Shown here: positions 32,856 to 42,104 of the stretch, piece after piece
How positions within the stretch are numbered: position 1 is the stretch's first letter
Layout: every line of letters starts with the position of its first letter
From: Haloechinothrix sp033042135
GTDB lineage: Bacteria > Actinomycetota > Actinomycetes > Mycobacteriales > Pseudonocardiaceae
Direction of reading: 5' to 3'
Assembly: GCF_033042135.1 (NCBI RefSeq)
Contig: NZ_WBXM01000003.1
Location: 372,001-436,000, forward strand
Length of the DNA: 64,000 nucleotides
Translations under genes and position numbers: made by a program
The notes under the pieces: model-generated
Database searches by the model: none
What the model was told of the DNA's origin: nothing
The model's input: only the letters and a program-made list of their open reading frames with translations

Positions 32856-34751
32856 TCACAGCGCCAGCTCGGGTTTGAGCTTGGACACCGTCCACACCCG
32901 CCGTTTGCGGGCGGCGGCATAGGACAGCAGCAAACCGCCCACGGTGTAGGCCAGCAACACCGCGACGTTGGTGGCCACATCCGCCGTCGCACCCGTGTAG
33001 AGCAGCTCCCGCAGACCTTCGACGACGTAGGTCATCGGCAGGATGTGATGCAGTGGTTGCAGCACATCGGGAATCGTCTGCCACGGGAACGTGCCACCGG
33101 CGGTCACCAGCTGGAGCACCAGCACCACCAGGGCGAGGAACTTGCCCACCGAGCCGAAGTAGGCGTTCAGCGCGTGTACCACCGCTGTGAACGCCACTGT
33201 CGTCAGTATCAGGAAGGCCATCGCCCCCACCGGGTGGGCGACGTCGATACCCACCAGCAGGCTCACCACCGCCAGCAGTACGACCATCTGCGCCACCCCG
33301 AGCACCGCCGAGGGCAGCCACCCCCCGAGCGCCACCCGGGCCGGTGCGGCACCGCCCGCGAGGGCACGCACCGACAGCGGGCGCAGCAGTAGGAACATCA
33401 CGAACGCACCCACCCACGCGGCCAGTGCCATGAAGTACGGGGCGAGCCCGGCGCCGTAGCTACCCGCGGCCGCCATGCTGTGGGAGTCGATACCCACCGG
33501 GTTGGCGATCGTGCTCGCGGTGGCATGCCGCTCGTCCTCATCGGGATCGGGGATCTGGCCGAGCCCGTCGCGCAGCGCGGTACTCAACTCGCCCGCACCG
33601 TCCGCGAGCTCCCGCGTGCCCGAGTTCGCCTCCCGTTGGCCCGCTGCCAGCTCCGCCGCGCCGCTTGCCAGTTCGCCCGCGCCAGTGGACGCTTCCGCGA
33701 TACCGCTGTGCAGCTGCGGGCTCGACCGCGCCAGCTGCCTGGCCCCGTCGGCGACCTCCCGCGAACCGTCCGCGAGCTCATCGAGGTGACCGGAGGCCTC
33801 CCGCACCGCGCCGTGCGCCTCGTCGACCGGCTCGCGGACCTCACCGAGCACCGCCAGGATCCGGTCGATCTCCTCCTCGGCCATGCCTTCCTCGCGCAGC
33901 CTCTCCGCGAGCTCCTCACCCGCCTCGTCGAGCCCGGCCGCCAGCTCGTCCGACAGCGCGGCGAGCTCGTCTCCTAGCTGGGCGATCTGCCGGTTGCCGT
34001 CGGCGACCTGCTCGGCACCGTCGGCGAGCTCGGCAGTGGCACCCGGCAGCTCCTCGGTCTCGGACTGCAACGTGCGCAGGCCCGCCGCGAGTTCCTCGCT
34101 GCCCTCGGCGAGCTCGTTCGCGCCGTCGGAGAGCTGCTCCTGCCCGGTCGTCAGCTCTTCGGCACCGCCAGCCAGTTCGGTGGCGCCGTCGGCAGCGTCG
34201 GACACCGCGCCGTGGATGGTGGAAAAGCCCAGTAGGAACCGGTCGGCGGCCTGTTCGCCGACCTGCTCGGTGATGGCCTCACGGATCTGCTCGGCGACCT
34301 CGTCGGCGATGGTGCTGGCGATGTAGTTGTTGGCGTCGTTGGTGGTCAGCGTGATCGTCGCCTGGCGGGGGTCGAAATCGGCGGTGGCCAGCAACGCGGC
34401 GGAGAAGTCGTGCGGGATCGTGATGGCGAAGGCGTAGGTGTCGTCCCGCACCCCCTGTTCGGCCTGCTGCGCCGACACTTCGTGCCAGTCGAACGTCTCA
34501 GAGGCGAGGATCTCGTCGACGACCTCCTCGCCGAGCACCCGGTGCTGGCCATCGGGATCGGTGGCCCCGGCGTCTTCGGTGACCACGGCCGCGGGCAAGT
34601 CGCTGAGCCGGTCGTACGGGTCCTCGTTCGCGAACAGGTACAGCGAGGCGTACAGCAGCGGCACCAGCACCATGGCCAGGATCGCGAGCTTGGGCAGCGT
34701 GCCGCTGCTCAGCCTGCGCAGCTCGCCGCCCGCGATCCGTATCGAGCTCAT
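32856..34751 (-). CDS. YhgE/Pip-type ABC-2 membrane protein
   Basis: 631 residues. One N-terminal helix (LAILAMVLVPLLYASLYLF), a large external region of about 380 residues rich in heptad helices with repeated ELADGAEEL-type units, then five or six C-terminal helices of ABC-2 type. The family exports peptides, lipids or ESX/Pip-like substrates, or serves as a phage receptor. The start at 34751 gives ATGA overlap with the ATPase-like gene upstream; ATG 34760 is possible. Confidence 0.85.
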   Translation of the reverse strand: MSSIRIAGGELRRLSSGTLPKLAILAMVLVPLLYASLYLFANEDPYDRLSDLPAAVVTEDAGATDPDGQHRVLGEEVVDEILASETFDWHEVSAQQAEQGVRDDTYAFAITIPHDFSAALLATADFDPRQATITLTTNDANNYIASTIADEVAEQIREAITEQVGEQAADRFLLGFSTIHGAVSDAADGATELAGGAEELTTGQEQLSDGANELAEGSEELAAGLRTLQSETEELPGATAELADGAEQVADGNRQIAQLGDELAALSDELAAGLDEAGEELAERLREEGMAEEEIDRILAVLGEVREPVDEAHGAVREASGHLDELADGSREVADGARQLARSSPQLHSGIAEASTGAGELASGAAELAAGQREANSGTRELADGAGELSTALRDGLGQIPDPDEDERHATASTIANPVGIDSHSMAAAGSYGAGLAPYFMALAAWVGAFVMFLLLRPLSVRALAGGAAPARVALGGWLPSAVLGVAQMVVLLAVVSLLVGIDVAHPVGAMAFLILTTVAFTAVVHALNAYFGSVGKFLALVVLVLQLVTAGGTFPWQTIPDVLQPLHHILPMTYVVEGLRELLYTGATADVATNVAVLLAYTVGGLLLSYAAARKRRVWTVSKLKPELAL

Positions 34752-35488
34752 GGCGCGCATGAACGCTCATCCTCCCCGTGGTCGGTGTCGTGCTGGTCGG
34801 TGTGTTCGGTGTGCACGGCGGGCCCGGCCGGGGTCAGTGGCGGTGGCTGTTCGCGCTGTCCGAAGCGGGCAGCCGGTACCGGCAGCGTCGTCGGGTGCGC
34901 GGTGGCGGCGAGTACCACTACGGCGAAACCGAGCTCGGCGTGACGTGTGGCGAGCTCGAACCACGGGGCGATGTCCCAGGTGTGACGGTCGGGAGTGTCC
35001 AGAACCAACATGCCGACCCGTGGTCGGGCGGCAGCCAGGGTGGTGAGTACGAATGTGCGTGCCTCGGCGCGCAGGTCCTCGAAGCGGGTGTCAGCGTCGT
35101 CGGCCAGCCCGTTGTCGGCGAGCCACGTTGCCGCGTCGTCCCGCGAGGCAGGCAGGCGGGCCAGCGCGAGTTCCTCGCCAACCACGGCACGCAGCGGCAG
35201 CGATCCTTCCGGCTCGCTCACCCCTGGCGCGTCGACGATCGCCACCCGCTCGCGCAGCTCCGCCGCGCCTGCCTGCTCACCATCGGCGGGTGGCTCGCCG
35301 TCGCGCAGCGTCACCGCGCCCGCGGTAAGTCGCATCCGGCCCGCCAGGGCGAGGCCGAAACCGGTCAGGCCCGGCCCGGGCGGCCCCTGGACCACAGCGA
35401 GCTCCCCGGAGCCGACACCGAAGGACGTCGGCGGGAGAAGCGTCCCGTGCGGGCCGTCGATCCGGATGCGGTCAGCGTGTACGTGCAT
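34748..35488 (-). CDS. Degenerate ABC ATPase-like partner of YhgE
   Basis: 246 residues with the outline of an ABC nucleotide-binding domain: an A-loop/strand start, a Walker A position reading GPPGPGLTGFG where G-x-x-G-x-G-K-S/T is expected, a D-loop-like LVLDTPDRHTW, and no LSGGQ signature (DLRAEAR instead). The invariant lysine is missing, so ATP hydrolysis is doubtful. Translationally coupled to the YhgE gene. It may be a regulatory or structural subunit. Confidence 0.75.
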   Translation of the reverse strand: MHVHADRIRIDGPHGTLLPPTSFGVGSGELAVVQGPPGPGLTGFGLALAGRMRLTAGAVTLRDGEPPADGEQAGAAELRERVAIVDAPGVSEPEGSLPLRAVVGEELALARLPASRDDAATWLADNGLADDADTRFEDLRAEARTFVLTTLAAARPRVGMLVLDTPDRHTWDIAPWFELATRHAELGFAVVVLAATAHPTTLPVPAARFGQREQPPPLTPAGPAVHTEHTDQHDTDHGEDERSCAP

Positions 35489-35613
35489 GCCTCACTTCCC
35501 GTGCGCCGTGTGCCCCCTCCTGGCACGTTATGGCTACATTCTGTATTCGGCCAATCGGTGTGGAGGTGATCACGGCGGTGCGGGGCGTGTCGGTGAACAC
35601 AGCCGCACCGGCG

Positions 35614-35656
35614 GGCAGCAGCCGGCCATATCCGGCTCGACCGGCAGCAGCCGGCC
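35614..35656. repeat. Short direct repeat
   Basis: GGCAGCAGCCGGCC occurs at 35614 and 35643, a 29-bp period, followed by related CCGGT-rich sequence. It lies between the acetyltransferase stop and the ABC promoter. It may be a remnant of a small intergenic repeat or part of a terminator; not otherwise recognised. Confidence 0.4.
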
Positions 35657-35676
35657 TTAACGGGGCTCAGCCGGTC

Positions 35677-36687
35677 TCAACCGGCACGGTCGATCACGGT
35701 CTCCGGGGAAGCGATCCACCGTGTCCACACCGGCCGGTAACCGTGGCGGGGCCAGAACACCGAGGACAACGGGTTCGCCGGGTCGTAGTGGAGGTAGCTG
35801 CCGCGCACCGCGCCGGTCAGCAGCTCGGTGTGCGCGGCGGTGACGAGCGCGCGTCCGACGCCGCGCCCGCGCACGTCCGGGGCGACCGACAGCACGGCGA
35901 TATGCCCCCAGCGCCCCTCCCGCAGGCGGTGCGCGATGGCGGTGTTGCCTGCCGGTGAGCTCCAGCAGCATCGCGCGTGCCCCAGTAGCCGGTCGCCTGC
36001 CTCGGCGACCAGGATGGGGTCGGTCGAGGCGAGCGCGTGCGCCAGCGCCGCCCGCAGCAGCCGCTCGGCGCCTGCAGGCACGTAATCTCCGGCCACGCTG
36101 CGCGCGTAGCGGAGCTCGGCCAGCTCGAGGTGCACCAGCTGCGCCACGTCGTCGCCGGTGGCACGGCGCACCGACATTCCATCCGGGGGGAGTGCCCGCC
36201 CGGGCACGGCCTCGGAAGGTGCGTCCTGCGGGCGCACCGCGAGCACGGTGCTCGGGGTGAAACCGTGCGCGTGCAGCGCGGGAGAGACCGAGACGTCCCT
36301 GCTGGGCCAGTCCACCGCCACCGTCGACGCGCCAGTGCCCGTACCCGTGCCGCTGCCGGGGTCAGGGGCGGGTTTCCGGTCACGCTCGTGCGCGAGCCTG
36401 CGCCCGAGTGCGGCCAGTGCCGCGCGCATACCCGAGCTGCCGGAGTCACCGAGAACGGGGCTGAACTCCCACACGACCCGGCTCTCCCACAGGCTCTCGA
36501 GACTGTCCGGCCCGTGCACCGCCCGGTACAGCGTGCCGCATGCCCGTTCGTCGCCCGGCCCGACCGCGGTGACCAGCTCGCCTTCCGGTACCGCGGCCGT
36601 GCGTGGCAGTAGCGGGTCGAGCCGCTCGAAGCGTCGCGCCTGGGCAGCACGCAGCCCGGCAAGCGGGCCGGGCGACCGGCCGTTCAC
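35677..36687 (-). CDS. GNAT family N-acetyltransferase
   Basis: 336 residues. The C-terminal half is a GNAT domain: SVRRATGDDVAQLVHLELAE..., then the acetyl-CoA loop VAPDVRGRGVGRALV (about 278-292) and FWPRHGYRPV. The N-terminal half looks like a second, degenerate GNAT copy. GTG start overlaps the methyltransferase stop (GTGA), so the two are one operon. Substrate unknown. Confidence 0.82.
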   Translation of the reverse strand: MNGRSPGPLAGLRAAQARRFERLDPLLPRTAAVPEGELVTAVGPGDERACGTLYRAVHGPDSLESLWESRVVWEFSPVLGDSGSSGMRAALAALGRRLAHERDRKPAPDPGSGTGTGTGASTVAVDWPSRDVSVSPALHAHGFTPSTVLAVRPQDAPSEAVPGRALPPDGMSVRRATGDDVAQLVHLELAELRYARSVAGDYVPAGAERLLRAALAHALASTDPILVAEAGDRLLGHARCCWSSPAGNTAIAHRLREGRWGHIAVLSVAPDVRGRGVGRALVTAAHTELLTGAVRGSYLHYDPANPLSSVFWPRHGYRPVWTRWIASPETVIDRAG

Positions 36688-37574
36688 GGCCGCTTCCCGC
36701 AGCAGAAGATGGCCGTTCCGGGGAACAGCATGCCGCGCAGCGGGCTCCACTGGCCCCATGTGCGGGTGTTGGTGTCCGGCCATTCCGGTTCGACCAGGTC
36801 CTCGAGGATGAACCCCACCTCGTGCAGCGCCCTGACGTAGTCGCCGAGCGTGCGGTGATACTCCACGTAGGTCGGCGCGCCGTCGGCATTTACCTCCACG
36901 TAGGGCGAGCGGTCGAAGTACGACTGGGTGGCGGTCAGGCCCAGCGGGCCGGGGTCGTCGGGGAACACCCACCGCATCGGGTGGGTCACCGCGAACACCC
37001 AGCGGCCTTGGCGTCCCAGGATCCGGTGTACCTCCGCGAACACCGTCCCCACCGACGGCAGGAACGGCAGGGCTCCGAAGGCCGAGAACGCGGTGTCGAC
37101 GCTGCCCGTGGCCAGCGGCAGGCGCTGCGCGTCGGCGCGGACCAGCGGGATGTGGGTTCCGCTGCGCTCACCGGCCTTCGCGGCCTGCCGGAGCATGCCC
37201 GCCGACAGGTCGAGCCCGATCGCCGTGGCGCCCTGGGCGGCGAGCCACCGCGCGCAGGCGGCCGCGCCGCACCCGATCTCGACCACCCGGCTGCCCGCGA
37301 GCGGGCCGAGCAGCCCGAGGTCGCTCTCCCTCCAGCCTTCCGGGCACCACACGAAGTCGGCATCACCGAGAAACGCACCGTGGGTGTCGACGTACTCCTC
37401 GGCGTCGGCGTCCCACCAGGCACTGCTGGCGGCCACGGCTTCCTCCGGGGTGACGGCGTGGCGGCTCACACCGACCGTGCCGAGCGTCTGCTCGGCACGC
37501 GCGAAGCGGGCGGCCTCCTCCTGGGCGTCCTGGCAAACCCCATGGGGTGTGTGCTGGGATTCGGTATCCGCCAC
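36684..37574 (-). CDS. Class I SAM-dependent methyltransferase
   Basis: 296 residues, GTG start behind GGAGG. SAM motif I VVEIGCGAAACARWLA (near 100), acidic D in GLDLSAGML, motif VRADAQRLPLATGSVDTAFSAFGALPF. Methyltransf_11 type; target unknown. Mycobacterial genomes carry a similar methyltransferase just before rpsA. Confidence 0.88.
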   Translation of the reverse strand: MADTESQHTPHGVCQDAQEEAARFARAEQTLGTVGVSRHAVTPEEAVAASSAWWDADAEEYVDTHGAFLGDADFVWCPEGWRESDLGLLGPLAGSRVVEIGCGAAACARWLAAQGATAIGLDLSAGMLRQAAKAGERSGTHIPLVRADAQRLPLATGSVDTAFSAFGALPFLPSVGTVFAEVHRILGRQGRWVFAVTHPMRWVFPDDPGPLGLTATQSYFDRSPYVEVNADGAPTYVEYHRTLGDYVRALHEVGFILEDLVEPEWPDTNTRTWGQWSPLRGMLFPGTAIFCCGKRP

Positions 37575-37713
37575 GTGTCGGTTCCTCCTTCGTTCGCGTG
37601 CTCCCGGCCCAGCTGGCAGGCTTATCGTCCTTGCTGTTCGCGCTCCGCCACGGCCGGTGTGCGCCCGGCCACGGCGAACACGGGCTGAACCACGGGATGT
37701 ACACAGCCCCTGT

Positions 37714-37743
37714 TTGTCCCCCGGTACAACGGCCGCGTAGGAT
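37714..37743 (+). promoter_or_regulatory. Likely rpsA promoter
   Basis: TTGTCC and TAGGAT with an 18-bp spacer fit a housekeeping sigma promoter and give an rpsA leader of about 210 nt. In the 388-bp gap 37575-37962 I see no gene; the long leader could allow S1 feedback control. Confidence 0.5.
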
Positions 37744-37962
37744 GATTCAAGCGCAGTGGGTTCGCCCGTGGGTTCGCGCTGCCTTTCGCCCGGCACTCGT
37801 AGGCTGGGGCTCGGGCCGCGCACCGGATGCGGTGATCTCGGCGGCCACAGCACTCTCGGCCTCCCGTCATCAACCGTGCGGCACCCATGTGGCACCCGCT
37901 GTGCCCGTAAGACCTGAAGTACGAACCAACGACCCCAGCCATAACCGGAGCACCCTACACTC

Positions 37963-39498
37963 ATGTCCACCGACACGACCATCGCCCCGACAGTCCCCGC
38001 GCAGACCAAGCAGGTCGCCGTGAACGACGTCGGGTCGGAGGAAGACTTCCTCGCCGCCATCGACAAGACGATCAAGTACTTCAACGACGGCGATATCGTC
38101 GAAGGCACGATCGTCAAGGTCGATCGGGACGAGGTCCTGCTCGACATCGGCTACAAGACAGAAGGCGTCATCCCTTCGCGTGAACTTTCGATCAAACACG
38201 ATGTCGATCCGGCAGAGGTTGTCGCGGTTGGTGACGAGGTCGAAGCCCTTGTTCTGCAGAAGGAGGACAAGGAAGGGCGCCTGATCCTGTCCAAGAAGCG
38301 CGCCCAGTACGAGCGCGCCTGGGGGACCATCGAGCAGCTCAAGGAGACCGACTCCCCGGTGTCCGGCACCGTGATCGAGGTGGTCAAGGGCGGCCTGATC
38401 CTGGACATCGGTCTGCGTGGCTTCCTGCCCGCCTCGCTCGTCGAGATGCGCCGGGTACGCGACCTGCAGCCGTACGTGGGGCGCGAGCTCGAAGCGAAGA
38501 TCATCGAGCTGGACAAGAACCGCAACAATGTCGTTCTCTCGCGCCGCGCCTACCTCGAGCAGACCCAGTCCGAGGTGCGCAGCGAATTCCTCAACGCCCT
38601 CGGCAAGGGTCAGGTCCGCAAGGGCGTGGTCTCCTCGATCGTCAACTTCGGCGCCTTCGTCGACCTCGGCGGCGTCGACGGCCTGGTGCACGTCTCCGAG
38701 CTGTCCTGGAAGCACATTGACCACCCCAGCGAGGTGGTCGAGGTCGGCCAGGAGGTCACCGTCGAGGTCCTCGACGTCGACATGGACCGCGAGCGGGTCT
38801 CGCTGTCGCTGAAGGCGACCCAGGAAGACCCGTGGCGTCACTTCGCCCGTACGCACGCCATCGGCCAGATCGTGCCGGGTCGGGTCACCAAGCTTGTTCC
38901 GTTCGGCGCGTTCGTCCGCGTGGAAGACGGTATCGAGGGCCTGGTCCACATCTCCGAGCTCGCAGAGCGCCACATCGAGCTGCCGGAGCAGGTCGTGGAC
39001 GTCAACAGCGAGGTCATGGTCAAGGTCATCGACATCGATCTGGACCGGAGGCGGATCTCGCTGTCGCTGAAGCAGGCGAACGAGGGCTTCACGCCGGACG
39101 CGGAGTTCGACCCGACGCAGTACGGCATGATCGCCGAGTACGACGAGCAGGGCAACTACATCTACCCCGAGGGCTTCAACCCCGAAACCCAGGAATGGGA
39201 AGAGGGCTACGAGCGGCAGCGTGAGGAGTGGGAGCGGCAGTACGCCGAGGCCCACGAGCGCTACGAGAAGCACATGAAGCAGGTGGCCGAGGCGAGGGCC
39301 GCCGACGCAGCCGCGGCGGCTGTAGAGGCTGGCGCGCCCGACGTGGGCGAGGCCACGGATTCCTCGTCGTCCAGCCAGCAGGACAGCGGCGATCCTTCGG
39401 CGCCGCAGGCCACCCCGGCTGCCGACCCCAACAGCGGCACGCTCGCCAGCGATGCGCAACTGGCGGCGCTGCGCGAGAAGCTCTCCGGCGGCAACTGA
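37963..39498 (+). CDS. rpsA: 30S ribosomal protein S1
   Basis: 511 residues. Four S1 RNA-binding domains start near 35 (GDIVEGTIVKVDRDEVLLDIGYKTEG), 120, 205 (GVVSSIVNFGAFVDLGGVDGLVHVSELSW) and 290 (GRVTKLVPFGAFVRVEDGIEGLVHISEL), the four-domain actinobacterial layout. The last 140 residues are an acidic, disordered tail. It helps mRNA bind the 30S subunit. In Mycobacterium tuberculosis the tail has been discussed in relation to pyrazinoic acid. Confidence 0.96.
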   Translation: MSTDTTIAPTVPAQTKQVAVNDVGSEEDFLAAIDKTIKYFNDGDIVEGTIVKVDRDEVLLDIGYKTEGVIPSRELSIKHDVDPAEVVAVGDEVEALVLQKEDKEGRLILSKKRAQYERAWGTIEQLKETDSPVSGTVIEVVKGGLILDIGLRGFLPASLVEMRRVRDLQPYVGRELEAKIIELDKNRNNVVLSRRAYLEQTQSEVRSEFLNALGKGQVRKGVVSSIVNFGAFVDLGGVDGLVHVSELSWKHIDHPSEVVEVGQEVTVEVLDVDMDRERVSLSLKATQEDPWRHFARTHAIGQIVPGRVTKLVPFGAFVRVEDGIEGLVHISELAERHIELPEQVVDVNSEVMVKVIDIDLDRRRISLSLKQANEGFTPDAEFDPTQYGMIAEYDEQGNYIYPEGFNPETQEWEEGYERQREEWERQYAEAHERYEKHMKQVAEARAADAAAAAVEAGAPDVGEATDSSSSSQQDSGDPSAPQATPAADPNSGTLASDAQLAALREKLSGGN

Positions 39499-39548
39499 TC
39501 CGTTGAGCAGCGGGCCGGGCACGCCCGGCCCGGTCCCGGTTGGCTCAT

Positions 39549-39587
39549 CTCGGCCCCGTTCCGCGAACCGTGCGGAACGGGGCCGAG
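39549..39587 (+). terminator. Terminator after rpsA
   Basis: Perfect 16-bp stem CTCGGCCCCGTTCCGC / GCGGAACGGGGCCGAG, 7-nt loop, then CTTGTT. A second smaller hairpin (CGGGCCGGGC / GCCCGGCCCG) precedes it at about 39510. Confidence 0.85.
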
Positions 39588-40128
39588 GCTTGTTCCGGGG
39601 TGTAGCACGAACGGGTACGGGGGATGTCCTCGTGGGGGTGCCAGCTTCGCGGTGTGGCGCGGTCGCCGATGGCGTGCAGCAGTACGGGACCCGCCCCGTG
39701 CGTGGGTGCGGGTCCCCGTGCTGCGCTGCTACGGGCGCTGCGTATCCGCTCCGGCTCTCATCTCACTATGTCGCCGCAGGGGCCAGGGCGCGCTCGTGCG
39801 CGGTCGCGCGTGCGCGGCGGCGCAGGCCCGCGATGCTGTGCTTGGCCGGCACCAGCAGTGCGGTCAGCCAGTTGCGCCGATGCTCCTCGAGCGCCGTAGC
39901 CACCTGACGGTATTCGACACAATGGACTAGCCCAGGCGTACCAAGCCGGTGCCTCCCGGTATGCCGTCGTTGCATCGGTCCTCCATGTGGGCGATAGTCC
40001 GCTCGAAAAGATACGCAATCGGAGTGACGTTGGCCGTGAAGGCACACGGCGTGTCACGCTCATTGTTGCCAGCGTGTGATCTTCATGCCCCGCGATTGCC
40101 GTGACCACCGTACTGGTTGAATGCCAGC
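39588..40128. other. 541-bp region before coaE, nothing firm
   Basis: No recognised gene. A minus-strand frame (39766-40047, 93 residues, rich in R, H and A) is open but has no family likeness, ribosome site or plausible composition. The coaE promoter must be near the right end. Confidence 0.4.
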
Positions 40129-41322
40129 ATGCTGAGCGTAGGTCTGACCGGTGGCATCGGAGCCGGCAAGTCGACAGTTGCCCACCGCCTGGTCGAGCAC
40201 GGGGCGGTCCTGGTCGACGCCGACGCGATCGCCCGGGAGGTGGTGCAGCCCGGCCGTCCCGCACTTGCGGAGATCGTGGCGGTGTTCGGCGAGCAGGTGC
40301 TCGCTGACGACGGAACGCTGGATCGTGCCGCGCTGGCCGAGCGGGCGTTCGCCGACGAGGAGTCCCGTGTCCGGTTGAACGGCATCGTGCACCCCAGGGT
40401 CGGCGAGCGCACCGCCGAGCTGGTCGGCGGTGCGCCACAGGACGCCATCGTAGTGCACGACGTCCCGCTGCTTGTGGAGAACGGCCTGGCACCGCTCTAC
40501 CACCTGGTGATCGTGGTCGATGCGCCCGAGGACGTGCGCGTGGATCGCCTGGTCGAGGCGCGGGGCATGACCGCGGAGGACGCGCGCGCCCGCATCGCGG
40601 CCCAGGCCGACGAGCGCAGCCGCCGTGAGGCGGCTGACGTGTGGCTGGACAACAGCGGCGCGCCCGACGGGGTACTGGCCGAGGTCGACGCATTGTGGGC
40701 GGACCGGCTCGTGCCGTTCGAAGCGAACCTGCGGCTGCGCAGGCCGCAGGGCTCGCGTTCCCCCTCGGTGGTCGAGCCGGATCCGACCTGGCGGGCGCAG
40801 GCCGCACGCGCGATTGCTCGCATCGAGCAGGCCGCGGGCGAGACAGCGCTTCGGGTCGATCACATCGGCTCGACCTCGGTCCCCGGGCTGCCCGCGAAGG
40901 ATGTGCTGGACATCCAGCTCACAGTCGCCGACCTCACCGAGGCTGATCGTATCGCCGACGCCCTGGCGGAGGCGGGCTTTCCGCGGATGGCAGGTCAGTG
41001 GTCGGACGACCCGCTCGACCCAGGGCAGGTCGGCCCGCGAGGCGACAAGCGGCTGCACACGGGCGCGGATCCTGCACGGCGCATTAACCTGCACGTGCGC
41101 GAGCAGGGAACCCCGCACTGGCGGGCCGCCCTGCTGTTTCCCGTCTGGCTGTCCGAGCACCCGGCCGAGCGAGACGCCTACGCCGAGCTCAAACGTAAGC
41201 TCGCCCACTCCCACCGGGCCGACGGCACGGCCGAGCGCTACGCCGAGAACAAGCAACCCTGGATCGCCGAAGCGATGGCACGGGCCGAGGAGTGGGCCCG
41301 CGCCACCGGCTGGTCCCCCTAA
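40129..41322 (+). CDS. coaE: Dephospho-CoA kinase fused to a GrpB domain
   Basis: 397 residues. N-terminal kinase (1-200): P-loop GLTGGIGAGKST, DADAIAREVV and the LID region; catalyses the last step of CoA synthesis. C-terminal GrpB/UPF0157 domain (about 210-390): HIGSTSVPGLPAKDVLDIQL, of the nucleotidyltransferase fold. This fusion is known in actinobacteria (Rv1631). ATG 40129 fits the kinase start; TTG 40117 is the alternative. Confidence 0.95.
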   Translation: MLSVGLTGGIGAGKSTVAHRLVEHGAVLVDADAIAREVVQPGRPALAEIVAVFGEQVLADDGTLDRAALAERAFADEESRVRLNGIVHPRVGERTAELVGGAPQDAIVVHDVPLLVENGLAPLYHLVIVVDAPEDVRVDRLVEARGMTAEDARARIAAQADERSRREAADVWLDNSGAPDGVLAEVDALWADRLVPFEANLRLRRPQGSRSPSVVEPDPTWRAQAARAIARIEQAAGETALRVDHIGSTSVPGLPAKDVLDIQLTVADLTEADRIADALAEAGFPRMAGQWSDDPLDPGQVGPRGDKRLHTGADPARRINLHVREQGTPHWRAALLFPVWLSEHPAERDAYAELKRKLAHSHRADGTAERYAENKQPWIAEAMARAEEWARATGWSP

Positions 41323-41442
41323 GCCGTGTCTGGCACTCACGCACGCTGTGTTGGGCGGTCCGGCACCCTGTATTGGGACATCGGGTACCTCGTGATGGTC
41401 GGCTTGGCAGGAAAGGCGCCCCACTCGAGGTGTCTGGATACC

Positions 41443-41515
41443 GGACTCAGGGTGCCGGGACGACCGACGCGGGGTGCTGGGATGGCCAACGCGGGTGCTG
41501 GGATGCCGGACACGG
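41443..41515. repeat. Degenerate tandem repeat, ~22 bp units
   Basis: Three and a half units on the plan GACGCGGGGTGCTGGGATGGCC run head to tail: 41443-41465, 41466-41487, 41488-41509, then a partial. Related but weaker copies extend left to about 41330. The array lies between the coaE and DUF402 stops. Too few and imperfect units for CRISPR. Confidence 0.55.
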
Positions 41516-41518
41516 GGG

Positions 41519-42037
41519 CTAGCGGCGTTGCCAGCTGAGGGTGATGCCGAGGGAGGCTAGCCAGCCATCGAGGTCATGACCTTGCTCGGCGAGCGCGGTC
41601 ACGGTGGTGAACGCGGTCTCCAGCGCGCCGGTGGCCTCGGTACGGCTGACCAGCCCGGCGTGGTGGGCGTCGAGCAGCTCATCCACGTCGCGGACCGCGA
41701 CCTCTTTGCCGGTTCGCAGCTCCAGGTCGACGTAGAGGTCGCGGGCCTGCCACCGGAGCTGGCCGGGCTCGATGGACACGATATCGAGGTAGAGATCCCA
41801 GTCGTGCTCGTAACCGGGGTTGTACCAGAAGTCGGTCACGCGTAGCCCGAGATCGGGCAGCAGCCACGATTCGAGGTAACGGAACTGCTCGCGGCCGGGG
41901 GTCGGTCGTGCGAGGTAGAGGCCGAAGAGCTCGTGCCGGTATCGCTCGACTCGCCGTCGGTAGCCCTTCGGGTCAGTGTTGGTCATGGTCTCGAGGTCGA
42001 AGGTCTCGGTCTTGGGGGCGTGCGGCTGACCGGTCAT
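41519..42037 (-). CDS. DUF402 family protein
   Basis: 172 residues. The segment FWYNPGYEHDWDLYLDIVSIEPGQLRWQARDLYVDLELRTG...DVDELLDAH is the DUF402 signature; the D-x-Y-x-D and D-V-D-E residues would bind divalent metal, as in FomD and related nucleotide hydrolases. Function here unknown, possibly hydrolysis of a nucleoside diphosphate derivative. ATG 42037 follows a GGGGG stretch; ATG 42046 has no spacing for a ribosome site. Confidence 0.85.
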   Translation of the reverse strand: MTGQPHAPKTETFDLETMTNTDPKGYRRRVERYRHELFGLYLARPTPGREQFRYLESWLLPDLGLRVTDFWYNPGYEHDWDLYLDIVSIEPGQLRWQARDLYVDLELRTGKEVAVRDVDELLDAHHAGLVSRTEATGALETAFTTVTALAEQGHDLDGWLASLGITLSWQRR

Positions 42038-42092
42038 AGCCCCCATCCTGCCGCAGGAACGATGCGGGCGGCGCGTTGTCGGGGGATGCTCC

Positions 42093-42098
42093 TACCCT
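42093..42098 (+). promoter_or_regulatory. -10 box for leaderless uvrB
   Basis: TACCCT lies 6 nt before the GTG at 42105 and no ribosome site is close, the pattern of a leaderless actinobacterial mRNA. Confidence 0.5.
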
Positions 42099-42104
42099 GG
42101 GCGT

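Noticed and set aside
35614..35656. CRISPR-like repeat
   Set aside because: Only two copies, and no cas genes.
37870..39522. 550-residue open frame antisense to rpsA
   Set aside because: Mirror of the S1 repeats; rpsA on the plus strand is unmistakable.
39766..40047. 93-residue minus-strand frame in the rpsA-coaE gap
   Set aside because: No ribosome site, no family likeness and arginine-rich composition as in random high-GC frames.
41443..41515. CRISPR array
   Set aside because: Units are about 22 bp, imperfect, directly abutting without spacers, and no cas gene is near.
42047..42104. LexA (SOS) box for uvrB
   Set aside because: No sequence like the actinobacterial TCGAAC-N4-GTTCGA is present in the short upstream gap.
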